A DNA stretch of 64,000 nucleotides from Stappia sp. ES.058 (GTDB lineage: Bacteria; Pseudomonadota; Alphaproteobacteria; Rhizobiales; Stappiaceae), in assembly GCF_900105595.1 (NCBI RefSeq), contig NZ_LT629784.1, positions 3,688,501 through 3,752,500 on the forward strand. Reading direction: 5' to 3'. The notes below the pieces were generated by a model. The model was not told the DNA's origin. It saw only the letters and a program-made list of their open reading frames with translations, and did not search any database. Below, piece after piece: positions 26,134 through 36,016 of this stretch. A program made the position numbers and the translations under genes. Each line of letters begins with the position of its first letter. Position 1 is the first letter of the stretch.

Positions 26134-27174
26134 TCAGCGGCGGGCACGCACGCGTGCAACGCGCGTCAGCGTCAAAAGAACGTCGCTGACAAGCGCCGTC
26201 GCGAGCGTTTGCGACTTGCGCGCATCCGCGACAGCACGTCCGAGCCGCTCCCCGGCCTTGCCGAGATCCGCCTGCGACCAGATCGAGATCTGCCGCTGGA
26301 CGGCGGCCTTGCGCTTGAAGAAGACGGGCGGGCGGATCTGGTCCACTGCACGCGCCGCCGGCAGGCCGCGGTCGACGTCCGCGCGCGCGCGCGAAAGCAT
26401 CTGGAAATGCCTGAGCGCCATGCCGGCGATCATGTCCGGACGCTGACCGGTCGCTTCCAGCCGCTCCAGACCATGGTCGAGCGTGGCGAGATCGCCAAGG
26501 GCCGCCGCATCGATCAGGACGTCGACCGCAAAGGCCGAGGCATCGCCGATCACCGCCTCCACGTCGACGGTCTCCACGCGACCGCGCCCGTGGGCATAGA
26601 GGCACAGCTTGCGGACCTCACCGCGGCTTGCCAGGCGGTCGGCGCCGAGCAGGCTCATCAAGGCCTGGCGCGCCTCGCGGGAAATCGTCAGATTCGCGTC
26701 GCGCAGTTCCGCGTCGATCACCCGTTCAAGATCGCGTTCCGCATCCGCATAGCAGGCGATGGCGACGGCCGTCTTGTCGCTTTCGATCTTGCGCCGCAGC
26801 CCGACGCCCTTTTTCAGGTCGCCCGCCTCGATCACCACGAAGGCGCTGGCCGGATCGATTTTTCCAAGAAGCGGCTCGACGGCGGCCGAGATGTTCTTGC
26901 CCGCCCCGTCGCGCACCCAGACGACGCGACGTCCGCCGAACATGGAAATCGTCATCGCCTCATCGATAAGGCGCGCGGGATCGGAGGCGATGTCGGCAGC
27001 ATCGAGCTTGACGAGGGAAAAAGGGTCGTCCGCCCCGCCGGACGCATGGGCGACAAGCGCCTGCGCGCGTTCCGACACCAGCCCGGCATCGGGACCGAAG
27101 ACCAGAACCAGCGGCACATTGTCCGGCGGCCGGGCAATGAAGCGCTCGACATCGCCGGCCTTGAGCGCGACCAT
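26134..27174 (-). CDS. holA: DNA polymerase III delta subunit
   Basis: Clamp-loader subunit that opens the beta sliding clamp. The 346-residue protein begins MVALKAGDVERFI with LVFGPDAGLVSERAQAL, typical for alphaproteobacterial HolA. It then has the AAA+-like core (RRVVWVRDGAGKNISAAVEPLLG, VIEAGDLKK) and the helical collar with ALMSLLGADRLASRGEVRKL. It is third of leuS-lptE-holA, the usual alphaproteobacterial order; lptE ends 6 bp upstream of its start. Confidence 0.93.
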   Translation of the reverse strand: MVALKAGDVERFIARPPDNVPLVLVFGPDAGLVSERAQALVAHASGGADDPFSLVKLDAADIASDPARLIDEAMTISMFGGRRVVWVRDGAGKNISAAVEPLLGKIDPASAFVVIEAGDLKKGVGLRRKIESDKTAVAIACYADAERDLERVIDAELRDANLTISREARQALMSLLGADRLASRGEVRKLCLYAHGRGRVETVDVEAVIGDASAFAVDVLIDAAALGDLATLDHGLERLEATGQRPDMIAGMALRHFQMLSRARADVDRGLPAARAVDQIRPPVFFKRKAAVQRQISIWSQADLGKAGERLGRAVADARKSQTLATALVSDVLLTLTRVARVRARR

Positions 27175-27180
27175 CGCCGG

Positions 27181-27753
27181 TCAGCCGCGCGTTGCGAAAA
27201 AGCCGGCAAGCCGAGTCTGGATATTCCTCGCAACGGTCTTGGCCGCCCGGTCTTCCGCATCGCGTTCGGCGCGCAGGTTGGCAAAGCGCTGGCTGGAGAA
27301 GTCGAACGATGCCGTGCCGAAGGCCCGCCCGGTCTCGAGCGTCCTGCCGGTCCCGATGTCGCTTAGCACATAGGTCGCGTTCACCGTCACCGTGTAGGCG
27401 GACGGAACGTCGGCAAGCCTCTCGACGCCGACCTCATTGAGCGGCCGGTCGATCAGGACCTTCAGCCGGTAGGCCGGCTCAGGCGCCTCGCGCCCGCGGC
27501 GGAAGCCGAAAATCAGTTCATTGCGCAGAACCTGACCGACCCGGTCCAGGTCGCGGCTCGAGGCCGTTTCCACCGTGTCGATGTCGATACGGGCCAGCTT
27601 TTCGCTCAGGGCAGGCGAACCGCCCGGCGTGCCCAATGTGCCGTAAAGCGGACGCACCTGACAGCCCGCAACGGCAAGGGATGCGCCAAGAACCAGCGCA
27701 AGCGCGGCTCGGCGGGTCGGGCTCGCGCCCTTCAAGCGATCAGACGACGACAT
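27181..27753 (-). CDS. lptE: LPS-assembly lipoprotein LptE
   Basis: Outer-membrane plug protein of the LptD translocon that inserts lipopolysaccharide. The 190-residue product has a signal peptide with lipobox AVAGC (Cys31) followed by QVRPLYG, the family's start. The body is beta-rich with [18 protein letters not shown] and [13 protein letters not shown]. The C-terminal helix ends [22 protein letters not shown]. Its start overlaps the end of leuS by 14 bp, and holA follows directly; the three form one operon. Confidence 0.92.
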   Translation of the reverse strand: MSSSDRLKGASPTRRAALALVLGASLAVAGCQVRPLYGTLGTPGGSPALSEKLARIDIDTVETASSRDLDRVGQVLRNELIFGFRRGREAPEPAYRLKVLIDRPLNEVGVERLADVPSAYTVTVNATYVLSDIGTGRTLETGRAFGTASFDFSSQRFANLRAERDAEDRAAKTVARNIQTRLAGFFATRG

Positions 27754-30349
27754 TCACGATCCTCTGCGGCACGACGATGATCTTGCGCGCCGGCTTGCCG
27801 TCGAGCGCCCGCACCACCGCCTCAAGCTTCAGCGTAGCCGCTTCGACCTCCTCTTTGGAAGCCTCTCTTGAGATCGTGAGATCCGCGCGCTTCTTTCCGT
27901 TGACCTGGACGGGAAGCATCACCGTCGCCTCGACGAGCAGCTCTTCCTCGACGTCTGGCCACGGCGTGGTCGCCAGCAGTTCGGCGTGCCCGAAAACGCT
28001 CCAGCATTCCTCGGCCAGATGCGGCGCCATCGGCGCCATCATCTGCACGAGATAGCTGGCCGCCTCGCGGATTGCAAAGCGCAGGTCGTTTGTCTCGTAG
28101 CCCGCCTGATAGGCCTTGCTCAGCGTATTCACCAGTTCGTACAGCCGGGCAACGGCCCGGTTGAAGGCCAGCGCCTCGATATCGGCGGATACGGCGGCGC
28201 AGGTCTTGTGCGTGGCGCGGCGCAAGGCGGTTGCGGCGTCTCCGACCTTTCGCGGGCGCACCCGGGCGGGAACATTGTCGACGATATCGTTCACCAACCG
28301 CCAGACGCGCTGCATGAACCGCCAGGAGCCCTGGACACCGGCTTCCGTCCATTGCACGTCGCGCTCGGGCGGGCTGTCGGACAACATGAACCAGCGGGCC
28401 GTGTCCGCGCCGTAGGTCTCGATGATGTCCGTCGGATCGACCGTGTTGCGCTTCGACTTCGACATCTTCTCGATGGAGCCGATCGTGACCGCGCCGCCGC
28501 CCTCGGCGAGGACCGCGCGACGTGCGTCCCCCTCGCCTTCGATGCGCACGTCGCTCGGCGCGACCCAGGAGCCGTCGGCGCTTCGGTAGGTCTCATGCGT
28601 GACCATGCCCTGGGTGAAAAGACCCTTGAAAGGCTCCTTCACATCCAGATGCCCGGTCTCCGACATCGCCCTGGCGAAGAAGCGCGAATACAAGAGATGC
28701 AGGATCGCGTGCTCGATGCCGCCGATGTACTGGTCGACCGGGAGCCAGGCGTTCGCGGCCTCGGGATCGGTCGGCGTTTCCGCCTTCGGATCGGCGAAAC
28801 GCGCGAAATACCAGGACGAATCCACGAAGGTGTCCATCGTGTCGGTCTCGCGCCGCGCCGGACCGGCACAGGAGGGGCACTCGACATGCCGCCATGTCGG
28901 ATGCCGATCAAGCGGGTTGCCCGGCTTGTCGAAGTCGATGTCGTCGGGCAGTTCGACGGGCAGGTCCTTGACCGGAACGGGCACGACGCCGCAATCGTCG
29001 CAATGCACGACCGGGATCGGGCAGCCCCAGTAGCGCTGCCGAGAGATCCCCCAGTCACGCAGCCGGTAGTTCACCTGCCGCTCCGCTTGCGACATGCCGC
29101 CAACATGCTGGAGTTCAAGCTTTACCGATACCGCGTATGTGGCGTCCTCGACGCTGAGACCGTCCATGAAATCCGAATTGTAGATCGTGCCCTCGTCGAG
29201 AAAGGCTTCGCTCCCGATCTCGAAGGTTTCCGGATCCGCGCCGAACGGCAGAACAACCGGCTTCACCGGAAGGCGGTACTTTCGGGCAAAATCGAGATCC
29301 CGCTGGTCATGGGCCGGACAGGCGAAGATCGCTCCGGTGCCGTAATCCATGAGGATGAAGTTGGCGATATAGACCGGCAAAGTGACCTCGGGGTCGAGCG
29401 GATGCACCACGCTCAGGCCCGTGTCGATGCCGATCTTGTCCGCCGTTTCGATCGCCTCCGCCGAAGTGCCCATGTGGTGGCACTGCTCGATGAAGTCCGC
29501 GACCTTTGGATTGTCCTCGGCCAGCTTGAGGGCAATCGGATGATCCGGTGACAACCCCATGAAGGACGCACCATAGAGCGTGTCCGGACGGGTGGTGAAA
29601 ATCTCGAGCGTCGTGTCGCCCGTGGGCGCCGGGCTGGTGAACTCGAAGCGCACCCTGAGGCCTTCCGACCGGCCAATCCAGTTCTTCTGCATCAGCCTGA
29701 CCTTTTCCGGCCAGCGATCGAGCGTCTCGATCGAGGTCAGCAGGTCCTCCGACCAGTCGGAGATCTTGAAGAACCACTGCGTCAGCTCGCGCTGCTCGAC
29801 CAGGGCGCCGGAGCGCCAGCCCCGGCCGTCGATCACCTGCTCGTTGGCGAGCACGGTCATGTCGACCGGATCCCAGTTGACCTTGGAGTTCTTGCGGTAG
29901 GCGAGGCCCGCCTTCAGGAAATCCAGGAACAGCCGCTGCTGCTGCGCGTAATATTCCACATCGCAGGTCGCGAATTCGCGCGCCCAGTCAAGCGACAGCC
30001 CCATGATCTGGAGCTGTGCCCGCATCGTGTCGATGTTTTGATAGGTCCATTCGCGCGGATGCACCTTGTTCTGCATCGCCGCGTTTTCCGCCGGCATCCC
30101 GAAGGCGTCCCACCCCATGGGATGCAGCACATTGAAACCCTTCGCCCGCTTGTAGCGCGCCACCACATCGCCCATGGCATAATTGCGCACATGGCCCATA
30201 TGGATCCGGCCGGACGGATAGGGGAACATCTCCAGGACATAATATTTGGGGCGCGGGTCGTCGTTCACCGTGGCGAACACCTGCGTCTCGTCCCAGACCC
30301 TTTGCCAGCGGCTTTCCGCATCGCGGGCGTTATAGCGCTCAGTCGCCAT
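27740..30349 (-). CDS. leuS: Leucyl-tRNA synthetase
   Basis: Class I aminoacyl-tRNA synthetase of 869 residues. It has the HIGH-type signature ([13 protein letters not shown]), the CP1 editing domain with [12 protein letters not shown], and KMSKSKRN. It has the anticodon-binding helices and the C-terminal domain ending [13 protein letters not shown]. The start at 30349 gives [16 protein letters not shown], the standard beginning; the frame extends 18 codons further upstream without support. It heads the leuS-lptE-holA operon and is divergent from the YggS gene. Confidence 0.96.
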   Translation of the reverse strand: MATERYNARDAESRWQRVWDETQVFATVNDDPRPKYYVLEMFPYPSGRIHMGHVRNYAMGDVVARYKRAKGFNVLHPMGWDAFGMPAENAAMQNKVHPREWTYQNIDTMRAQLQIMGLSLDWAREFATCDVEYYAQQQRLFLDFLKAGLAYRKNSKVNWDPVDMTVLANEQVIDGRGWRSGALVEQRELTQWFFKISDWSEDLLTSIETLDRWPEKVRLMQKNWIGRSEGLRVRFEFTSPAPTGDTTLEIFTTRPDTLYGASFMGLSPDHPIALKLAEDNPKVADFIEQCHHMGTSAEAIETADKIGIDTGLSVVHPLDPEVTLPVYIANFILMDYGTGAIFACPAHDQRDLDFARKYRLPVKPVVLPFGADPETFEIGSEAFLDEGTIYNSDFMDGLSVEDATYAVSVKLELQHVGGMSQAERQVNYRLRDWGISRQRYWGCPIPVVHCDDCGVVPVPVKDLPVELPDDIDFDKPGNPLDRHPTWRHVECPSCAGPARRETDTMDTFVDSSWYFARFADPKAETPTDPEAANAWLPVDQYIGGIEHAILHLLYSRFFARAMSETGHLDVKEPFKGLFTQGMVTHETYRSADGSWVAPSDVRIEGEGDARRAVLAEGGGAVTIGSIEKMSKSKRNTVDPTDIIETYGADTARWFMLSDSPPERDVQWTEAGVQGSWRFMQRVWRLVNDIVDNVPARVRPRKVGDAATALRRATHKTCAAVSADIEALAFNRAVARLYELVNTLSKAYQAGYETNDLRFAIREAASYLVQMMAPMAPHLAEECWSVFGHAELLATTPWPDVEEELLVEATVMLPVQVNGKKRADLTISREASKEEVEAATLKLEAVVRALDGKPARKIIVVPQRIVNVVV

Positions 30350-30553
30350 GATCTTGAATGTGTATCCCGTGACTATGATGAAATCGCTTGGCGCGACAGT
30401 CACCAGAAATCACGCGTGCGGTCAACCTGCATCGCACCGTCTCGCGCCCTTGCAATCGACGCCGCAAGACGGCATGTCCCTCCCACGGGACGACGGAATG
30501 TGCCGCTGGCCGCACCGAAACCCTGACCGGATCAACAAACCACGGGAGCGATC

Positions 30554-31240
30554 ATGTCCGCCACTTCCAACAAGGATGCTGCCGCGCGGCTGGCAGATGT
30601 GCGCGCCGCGATCGCTGCCGCCGAGCGCGAGGCCGGGCGCGATGAGGGGACTTGCCGGCTCATCGCGGTGTCCAAGACGTTCGACGCGGAGGCGATCCGC
30701 CCGGTTCTGGAGAGCGGACAACGCATCTTCGGTGAAAACCGCGTGCAGGAAGCGCAAGGCAAATGGCCGGAGTTGCGCGCCGATTTCGACGACCTCGAGC
30801 TGCATCTGATCGGCCCGCTGCAGTCCAACAAGGCCCACGATGCCGTTGCGCTCTTCGATGTCATTCACACGATCGACCGCGAGAAGATCGCGCGAGCGCT
30901 GAAGGCGGAGTGCGAGAACCAGGGGCGGACCTTGCGCTTCTTCATCCAGGTCAACACCGGCGAGGAACAGCAAAAGGCCGGGATCGCGCCCGGCGACGCC
31001 GATGCCTTCATCGCGCTGTGCCGCGACGAACTCCGGCTCGATATCGCCGGATTGATGTGTATTCCGCCAGTGGAAGACATGCCGGGCCCGCATTTTGCAT
31101 TGCTGCAGAAGATCGCCGCCCGCAACAGTCTGCCGGAGCTGTCGATGGGCATGTCAGCGGATTACGAGACGGCCATCCGTTTCGGCGCGACCTGCGTGCG
31201 CGTCGGATCGGCAATTTTCGGAACCCGCGATACCCATTAA
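30554..31240 (+). CDS. Pyridoxal-phosphate homeostasis protein (YggS family)
   Basis: A 228-residue single-domain PLP-binding TIM barrel of the YggS/PROSC family, which buffers cellular PLP and has no known catalytic reaction. It shows the PLP-lysine segment LIAVSKTFDAE, FGENRVQEAQGKW, HLIGPLQSNKA, FIQVNTGEEQQKAGI and the C-terminal LSMGMSADYETAI, VRVGSAIFGTR. All hallmark motifs are intact and the length is normal. It is a single gene converging with trkH. Confidence 0.94.
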   Translation: MSATSNKDAAARLADVRAAIAAAEREAGRDEGTCRLIAVSKTFDAEAIRPVLESGQRIFGENRVQEAQGKWPELRADFDDLELHLIGPLQSNKAHDAVALFDVIHTIDREKIARALKAECENQGRTLRFFIQVNTGEEQQKAGIAPGDADAFIALCRDELRLDIAGLMCIPPVEDMPGPHFALLQKIAARNSLPELSMGMSADYETAIRFGATCVRVGSAIFGTRDTH

Positions 31241-31264
31241 TCCGTCTTTGATGCTCGCAGGGGA

Positions 31265-32707
31265 TTAGCGCTCCAGCCAAAAATCCGGGGTCAGGATGAT
31301 GATGCCGGAAACGATTTCCAGCCGGCCCAGGATCATCTGGAAGGCAAGCAGCCACTTCACCACGTCCGGCAGCGACTGGAACGTGCCGGACGGACCAATG
31401 ATCGGCCCGACCCCCGGTCCGACGTTCGCCAGCGCGGTGATGGATCCGCTGAGCGCCGTCTCCGCGTCGAGACCGGCAGCGGCATAGAGCAGCGCAAACA
31501 CTGCGAAGGTCACGGCGTAGAGCAGACCGAAGACGAGAACGCCCTCGCTCACGCTCGGGCTGAGGCGCTCGCCGGCGAAATGCGGTTCCGCAATCCTGTG
31601 CGGTCGGCACATGCCGGCCACCAGCGAGCGGATCAACTGGATCAGCACCAGCATGCGGAAGGCCTTGAAGCCGCCGGAGGTCGAGCCGCTGCAACCGCCC
31701 AGGAAGGTCGCCAGAAAGAACAACGCCGTGGCGAAGGCCCCCCACTGCAGATAGTCGCCAGCGGCATATCCGGTCGTGGTGATGATCGACACCACATGAA
31801 AGACGGAGAGCGTCAGTTCGCGAAACGGCGTGTCGGTCGCCCCCAGATGCAGCACGACAAAAGCCGCAAGGCTTGCTGCTGTGGCAAGTGCAACGAAGAA
31901 GGTCACCTGCTCATGGTCGCGAAAGTCGCCCCGCTCCACCACGCGCATCATGAACAGGAACGGAAGGCCGGACAAAAGCATGAAGACGGTCGCGATCCAC
32001 AAGATTGCCAGGCTGTCGAACTGCCCCATGGACTGGTCCGAGGTCGAAAATCCGCCGGATGAAACCGTGGTCAGCGCGTGGTTGAGCGCCTGAAAACCGG
32101 TCATCCCGGCAATGCGGTAGAGGGCCATGCAGACAATGGTCAATCCGCAATAGAGCAGAAGCAGGCGAACCAGAAACGGCTCGATCCGCCCATAGGGCTT
32201 GGCCGAGGTTTCCGAGGATTCAATGGCAAAGAGCTGCGAGCCACCGACCCGCAGGCCCGGCAGCAGCCAGATCCCGAGCACGACGATGCCGATCCCGCCG
32301 ACCCATTGCAGCAGCGACCGCCAGAGCAGGATCCCGGGTGGCATCTGATCGAGGCCGGTGAGCACGGTGGCGCCGGTTGTTGTCAGTCCGGACGCCGCCT
32401 CGAACACGGCATCGGTGAGGGAAAGGTTCAAACCGCTCAGGTAGAGCGGAAGCGCGCCGGCAAGGCTGAAGGCCAGCCACGCGGCGTTGACCAGCACCAG
32501 CGTTTCGCGAATGCCGAGCCGATGATCGCTCTTCAGGAAGGCGAGCGTGGCCACACTGCCGAAACAGCCGACGATCAAGGCGGCAACGGCAAAGCCGACC
32601 CAGTCCGGATTGCCGGCAAGGAGGTCGGCTGCAGCCGGTAGCAGCATGAACAAGGACAGGAGAACCATCAGCCGCCCGACGGGCAGCGCAACCGCACGGT
32701 AATCCAT
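31265..32707 (-). CDS. trkH: TrkH potassium uptake protein
   Basis: Membrane subunit of a Trk K+ importer. The 480-residue protein has about ten to twelve hydrophobic segments and four pore-loop repeats, seen as TTTGATVLTGLD, VSSGGFSTSDQS, TTTGYAAGDY and ALANVGPGVG, plus GGCSGSTSGGFKAFR. The ATG at 32707 was preferred over the upstream in-frame start because the first membrane helix follows immediately. The peripheral subunit TrkA is not in the window. It is monocistronic and divergent from ffh. Confidence 0.92.
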   Translation of the reverse strand: MDYRAVALPVGRLMVLLSLFMLLPAAADLLAGNPDWVGFAVAALIVGCFGSVATLAFLKSDHRLGIRETLVLVNAAWLAFSLAGALPLYLSGLNLSLTDAVFEAASGLTTTGATVLTGLDQMPPGILLWRSLLQWVGGIGIVVLGIWLLPGLRVGGSQLFAIESSETSAKPYGRIEPFLVRLLLLYCGLTIVCMALYRIAGMTGFQALNHALTTVSSGGFSTSDQSMGQFDSLAILWIATVFMLLSGLPFLFMMRVVERGDFRDHEQVTFFVALATAASLAAFVVLHLGATDTPFRELTLSVFHVVSIITTTGYAAGDYLQWGAFATALFFLATFLGGCSGSTSGGFKAFRMLVLIQLIRSLVAGMCRPHRIAEPHFAGERLSPSVSEGVLVFGLLYAVTFAVFALLYAAAGLDAETALSGSITALANVGPGVGPIIGPSGTFQSLPDVVKWLLAFQMILGRLEIVSGIIILTPDFWLER

Positions 32708-33120
32708 ACGAGAGGATCCTCGATATTGCAGAAGCGCCGCACGCCGGATCGGAGCACGGGTGCGCACGCATGGTGAACCCCCTACTCCCATTTGGCAGCG
32801 TCCCGCAATGGAAGAGAGGCCGAGGGCAGCCGGAATCACCGCGGCAGCACGCGTTTTTCTTGACTCGTGGTCGAATATCGGGCACGAGCATCCGAACTCC
32901 GCAAGAGTGACGAAATTTCAGACAGCCGACCGGGACCCGCGAAGGTCTAAAGAGATCCCGGAGGTCAACACCCGACAGCGCGATGCGCCCTCGGGTGGCG
33001 CATGTCTTTGTATGGCGCGCGGCTGCAGTCGGGGTTTCGTCGTCTGGCGCGTCACGGCGCCGGGTTCAGGGACACGCCCTTTAAGCCCGGCGAAAACGGC
33101 AACCCCGGAAGGGCCGAAGC
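32708..33120. promoter_or_regulatory. Divergent trkH/ffh intergenic region with alternative hairpins
   Basis: This 413-bp gap has no convincing gene. It must hold the promoters of trkH (leftward) and ffh (rightward). A TTGACT at 32860-32865 has no good -10 partner. Within the ffh leader, CACCCGA (32969) pairs with TCGGGTG (32991), and ATGCGCC (32983) pairs with GGCGCAT (32997). The second stem uses the loop of the first, so they can form a pseudoknot or compete. Confidence 0.5.
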
Positions 33121-34659
33121 ATGTTCGAAAGTCTGTCCGATCGCCTGAGCGGCATCCTCGACAAGCTGACGCGACGCGGCGCGCTGTCGGAGGCCGACGT
33201 TGGAGAAGCGCTGCGCGAGGTTCGCCGCGCGCTGATCGAGGCCGACGTGGCGCTTCCCGTGGTGAAGTCCTTCACTGACAAGGTTCGCAACCGCGCCGTG
33301 GGCCAGGAAGTCCTCAAATCGGTAACGCCGGGTCAGCAGGTCGTCAAGATCGTGCACGACCAACTGGTCGAAATGCTGGGCTCTCAGGCTGAGCCCATCG
33401 ACCTCAACGCGCCGGCGCCGGTCGCGATCATGATGGTCGGCCTGCAGGGCTCGGGCAAGACCACCTCCACCGCCAAGATCGCCCTGCGTCTCACCCGCGA
33501 CGACAAGCGCAAGGTCCTCATGGCCTCGCTCGACACCCGCCGTCCGGCGGCGCAGGAACAGCTCAAGGTTCTGGGCGAGCAGAACGGCATCGACACGCTG
33601 CCGATCGTCGCCGGCCAGTCTCCGGTCCAGATCGCCTCGCGCGCCGCAACCGCCGCGAAGCTCGGCGGCTATGACGTTGTGCTGCTCGACACCGCCGGTC
33701 GCACCCATATCGACGAGCCGCTGATGGCGGAGATGGCGGAGATCAAGGCGGCGACCGATCCGCACGAGATCCTGCTCGTCGCCGACTCGCTGACGGGTCA
33801 GGATGCCGTCAATCTCGGCCAGTCGTTCAACGAACGCGTCGGCATCACCGGCATCGTGCTGACCCGAATGGACGGCGACGGTCGCGGCGGTGCGGCGCTT
33901 TCCATGCGCGCCGTGACCGGCAAGCCGGTCAAGCTCATCGGCACCGGCGAAAAGTCTGACGCGCTTGAGGAGTTTCATCCCTCGCGCATCGCCGACCGGA
34001 TCCTCGGTATGGGCGACATCGTCTCGCTTGTCGAAAAGGCGTCGCGGGAACTCGACCAGGAACAGACGGCCAGGATGGCCGCGAAGATGCAGAAAGGCAC
34101 CTTCGACCTGGAAGACCTCGCCGAACAGCTCAAGCAGATGGAAAAGCTCGGCGGCATGTCCGGCATCATGGGCATGATGCCCGGTGTCGGTAAACTGAAG
34201 AAGCAGATGGGCGCCGCCAATCTCGACGACAAGGTGGTCAAGCGCCAGGTCGCGATCATCCAGTCGATGACGCCGCATGAACGCCGCAAACCCGACCTGC
34301 TCAAGGCAAGCCGCAAGAAGCGCATCGCTTCAGGGTCCGGCGTCGACGTCGCCTCCGTCAACAAGCTGTTGAAAATGCACCGCCAGATGGCGGACATGAT
34401 GAAGCAGATGGGCAAGGGCAAGGGCGGCATGTTCTCCAAGATGATGGGCGGCATGGGCATGCCCGGCGGCGGCATGCCGTCGATGGATCCCAAGGAACTG
34501 GAAAAGCTTGCCAAGTCCGGTCAGTTGCCGGGCCCGATGCCCGGCGGCTCCGGCGGCGGCCTTCCGCCCGGAATGCCGGGACTTCCCGGCGGCATGGGTG
34601 GTGCGAAGCTGCCGGGTCTTGGCGGCATGCCCGGCATGGGGCGGGGAAAGAAAAAATGA
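33121..34659 (+). CDS. ffh: Signal recognition particle protein Ffh
   Basis: GTPase that binds 4.5S RNA and signal peptides and targets ribosomes to the membrane. The 512-residue protein has the N domain, the G domain with GLQGSGKTT at about 107-115, DTRRPAAQEQL, DTAGR and TRMDGDGRGG. The methionine-rich M domain includes GGMSGIMGMMPG and KRQVAIIQSMTPHERRKP. The tail is a long Gly/Met/Pro-rich stretch ending GRGKKK, about 100 residues beyond the core. It starts the ffh-chorismate mutase-rpsP-rimM-trmD-rplS gene string; its stop overlaps the next start (ATGA). Confidence 0.96.
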   Translation: MFESLSDRLSGILDKLTRRGALSEADVGEALREVRRALIEADVALPVVKSFTDKVRNRAVGQEVLKSVTPGQQVVKIVHDQLVEMLGSQAEPIDLNAPAPVAIMMVGLQGSGKTTSTAKIALRLTRDDKRKVLMASLDTRRPAAQEQLKVLGEQNGIDTLPIVAGQSPVQIASRAATAAKLGGYDVVLLDTAGRTHIDEPLMAEMAEIKAATDPHEILLVADSLTGQDAVNLGQSFNERVGITGIVLTRMDGDGRGGAALSMRAVTGKPVKLIGTGEKSDALEEFHPSRIADRILGMGDIVSLVEKASRELDQEQTARMAAKMQKGTFDLEDLAEQLKQMEKLGGMSGIMGMMPGVGKLKKQMGAANLDDKVVKRQVAIIQSMTPHERRKPDLLKASRKKRIASGSGVDVASVNKLLKMHRQMADMMKQMGKGKGGMFSKMMGGMGMPGGGMPSMDPKELEKLAKSGQLPGPMPGGSGGGLPPGMPGLPGGMGGAKLPGLGGMPGMGRGKKK

Positions 34660-34973
34660 CCGGTAGCGCTGAACAGATCCTCGATCCGGCGTCGGTGGCG
34701 ATGGAAGAACTGACGCTGCTGCGCGGCTCCATCGACAACATCGATGCAGCCCTGATCCACATGCTCGCCGAACGCTTCAAATGCACCCAGAAGGTCGGCG
34801 TGCTGAAAGCGCAACACAATCTTCCGCCCGCCGATCCGGCGCGCGAGGACCGGCAGATCGCGCGACTGCGATCGCTTGCCAGGGACGCCAATCTCGATCC
34901 CGATTTCGCGGAAACCTTCCTGAACTTCATCGTCAAGGAAGTCATCCGCCACCACGAAGCCATTCGCGGCTGA
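34656..34973 (+). CDS. Chorismate mutase (AroQ class)
   Basis: Rearranges chorismate to prephenate on the way to phenylalanine and tyrosine. The 105-residue all-helical protein has the AroQ pattern: [35 protein letters not shown] (active-site Arg, Lys) and [14 protein letters not shown], followed by a C-terminal helix with [16 protein letters not shown]. Its ATG overlaps the ffh stop, showing coupling. Insertion of this gene between ffh and rpsP is typical of Rhizobiales. Confidence 0.93.
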   Translation: MTGSAEQILDPASVAMEELTLLRGSIDNIDAALIHMLAERFKCTQKVGVLKAQHNLPPADPAREDRQIARLRSLARDANLDPDFAETFLNFIVKEVIRHHEAIRG

Positions 34974-35007
34974 TGCCGCGAACACCAAACACACAGGAGA
35001 TACCCCG

Positions 35008-35394
35008 ATGGCTTTGAAAATTCGTCTCGCCCGTGGCGGCGCCAAGAAGCGCCCGTTCTACCGCATCGTGATCGCCGACGTGCGCTCGCCGCGCGACGGC
35101 CGTTTCATCGAGAAGGTCGGCAGCTACGATCCGATGCTGCCCAAGGACAACGAGAACCGCATCACGCTGGACGCCGAGCGCATCCAGCATTGGCTGAGCC
35201 ACGGCGCGAAGCCGACCGACCGCGTGCACCGTTTTCTCGATGCCGCCGGCCTGTTGACGCGCGAGGCGCGCAACAACCCGAACAAGGCGGAGCCGGGCCA
35301 GAAGGCCAAGGAGCGTGTTGAAGCCCGCAAGCAGGCTGCCGAGGATGCGGCCGCTGCTGCGGCCTCCGAGGGCGAAGAAGCCGCCGCCGAGTAA
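35008..35394 (+). CDS. rpsP: 30S ribosomal protein S16
   Basis: Small-subunit ribosomal protein of 128 residues, beginning [21 protein letters not shown], with [14 protein letters not shown] and the [20 protein letters not shown] segment. A C-terminal Ala/Glu-rich extension of about 35 residues is usual in alphaproteobacteria. ACAGGAG precedes the ATG. It is followed by an intrinsic terminator before rimM, which would let S16 be made in excess over the downstream modification enzymes. Confidence 0.97.
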   Translation: MALKIRLARGGAKKRPFYRIVIADVRSPRDGRFIEKVGSYDPMLPKDNENRITLDAERIQHWLSHGAKPTDRVHRFLDAAGLLTREARNNPNKAEPGQKAKERVEARKQAAEDAAAAAASEGEEAAAE

Positions 35395-35411
35395 TCGACG
35401 GGACATCGAAG

Positions 35412-35448
35412 GCCCGCGCCGCGCCCGACGGCGCGACGCGGGCTTTTT
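35412..35448 (+). terminator. Intrinsic terminator or attenuator after rpsP
   Basis: GCCCGCG (35412-35418) pairs with CGCGGGC (35437-35443), with a further GC-rich inner stem around CGAC, then TTTTT at 35444-35448. It lies 18 bp after the rpsP stop and 32 bp before rimM, so it probably limits read-through into rimM-trmD. Confidence 0.85.
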
Positions 35449-35479
35449 CGTGCCTGCCCCTTGAAGGAGCCGCATTGTC

Positions 35480-36016
35480 TTGGCGCAAGACCGTATCCTG
35501 ATGGCCCGCATCGGGGCCGCCCATGGCATTCGCGGCGAAGTCCGGGTCAAGCCCTTCGGCGACGATCCGCTGTCATTTACCGACTACGGACCGCTGGAAA
35601 CGGCCGACGGCAAGCGCCGGCTGACGGTCTATGCCGCGCGCGTTCAAAAGAACATGGTGATCACCCGCTTCGAGGGGATCGACGACCGCAATGCCGCCGA
35701 AGCGCTGAACGGGCTCGACCTCTACATCTCCAGAAGCGCCCTTCCCGATCTTGAAGAAGACGATGATTTCTATCACGCCGATCTGCTCGGTCTGCGCGCG
35801 CGCACTGCTGAGGGCGAAGACCTTGGCAAGATCGTCGCCGTGCCCGATTTCGGCGCCGGCGCGTTGCTTGAGATCCGCCCCGACATCGGGACGTCCTTCT
35901 TCGTTCCCTTCACGCGCGACGCCGTGCCGGAGGTCGACCTGACGGACGGGAAGGTGACGGTGGTGCTTCCGCCGGACTATGAGGACGACGACGAGGAGCG
36001 GGACGACGACGCCTGA
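35480..36016 (+). CDS. rimM: Ribosome maturation factor RimM
   Basis: Binds S19 and helps mature the 30S head. The 178-residue protein has the N-terminal RimM barrel (MARIGAAHGIRGEVRVKPF) and the C-terminal PRC barrel (FYHADLLGLRA ... GEDLGKIVAVPDFGAGALLEI, VPFTRDAVPEVDL). It ends in an acidic tail (EDDDEERDDDA). The TTG at 35480 is the best start because AAGGAG (35464-35469) precedes it at ten bases; an ATG at 35501 is the alternative. The acidic tail is encoded in a 40-bp overlap with the convergent VanZ-like gene. Confidence 0.93.
   Translation: MAQDRILMARIGAAHGIRGEVRVKPFGDDPLSFTDYGPLETADGKRRLTVYAARVQKNMVITRFEGIDDRNAAEALNGLDLYISRSALPDLEEDDDFYHADLLGLRARTAEGEDLGKIVAVPDFGAGALLEIRPDIGTSFFVPFTRDAVPEVDLTDGKVTVVLPPDYEDDDEERDDDA

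Noticed and set aside
32860..32865. A TTGACT -35 box for ffh
   Set aside because: No acceptable -10 at 16-18 bases; kept only as a mention in the intergenic entry.
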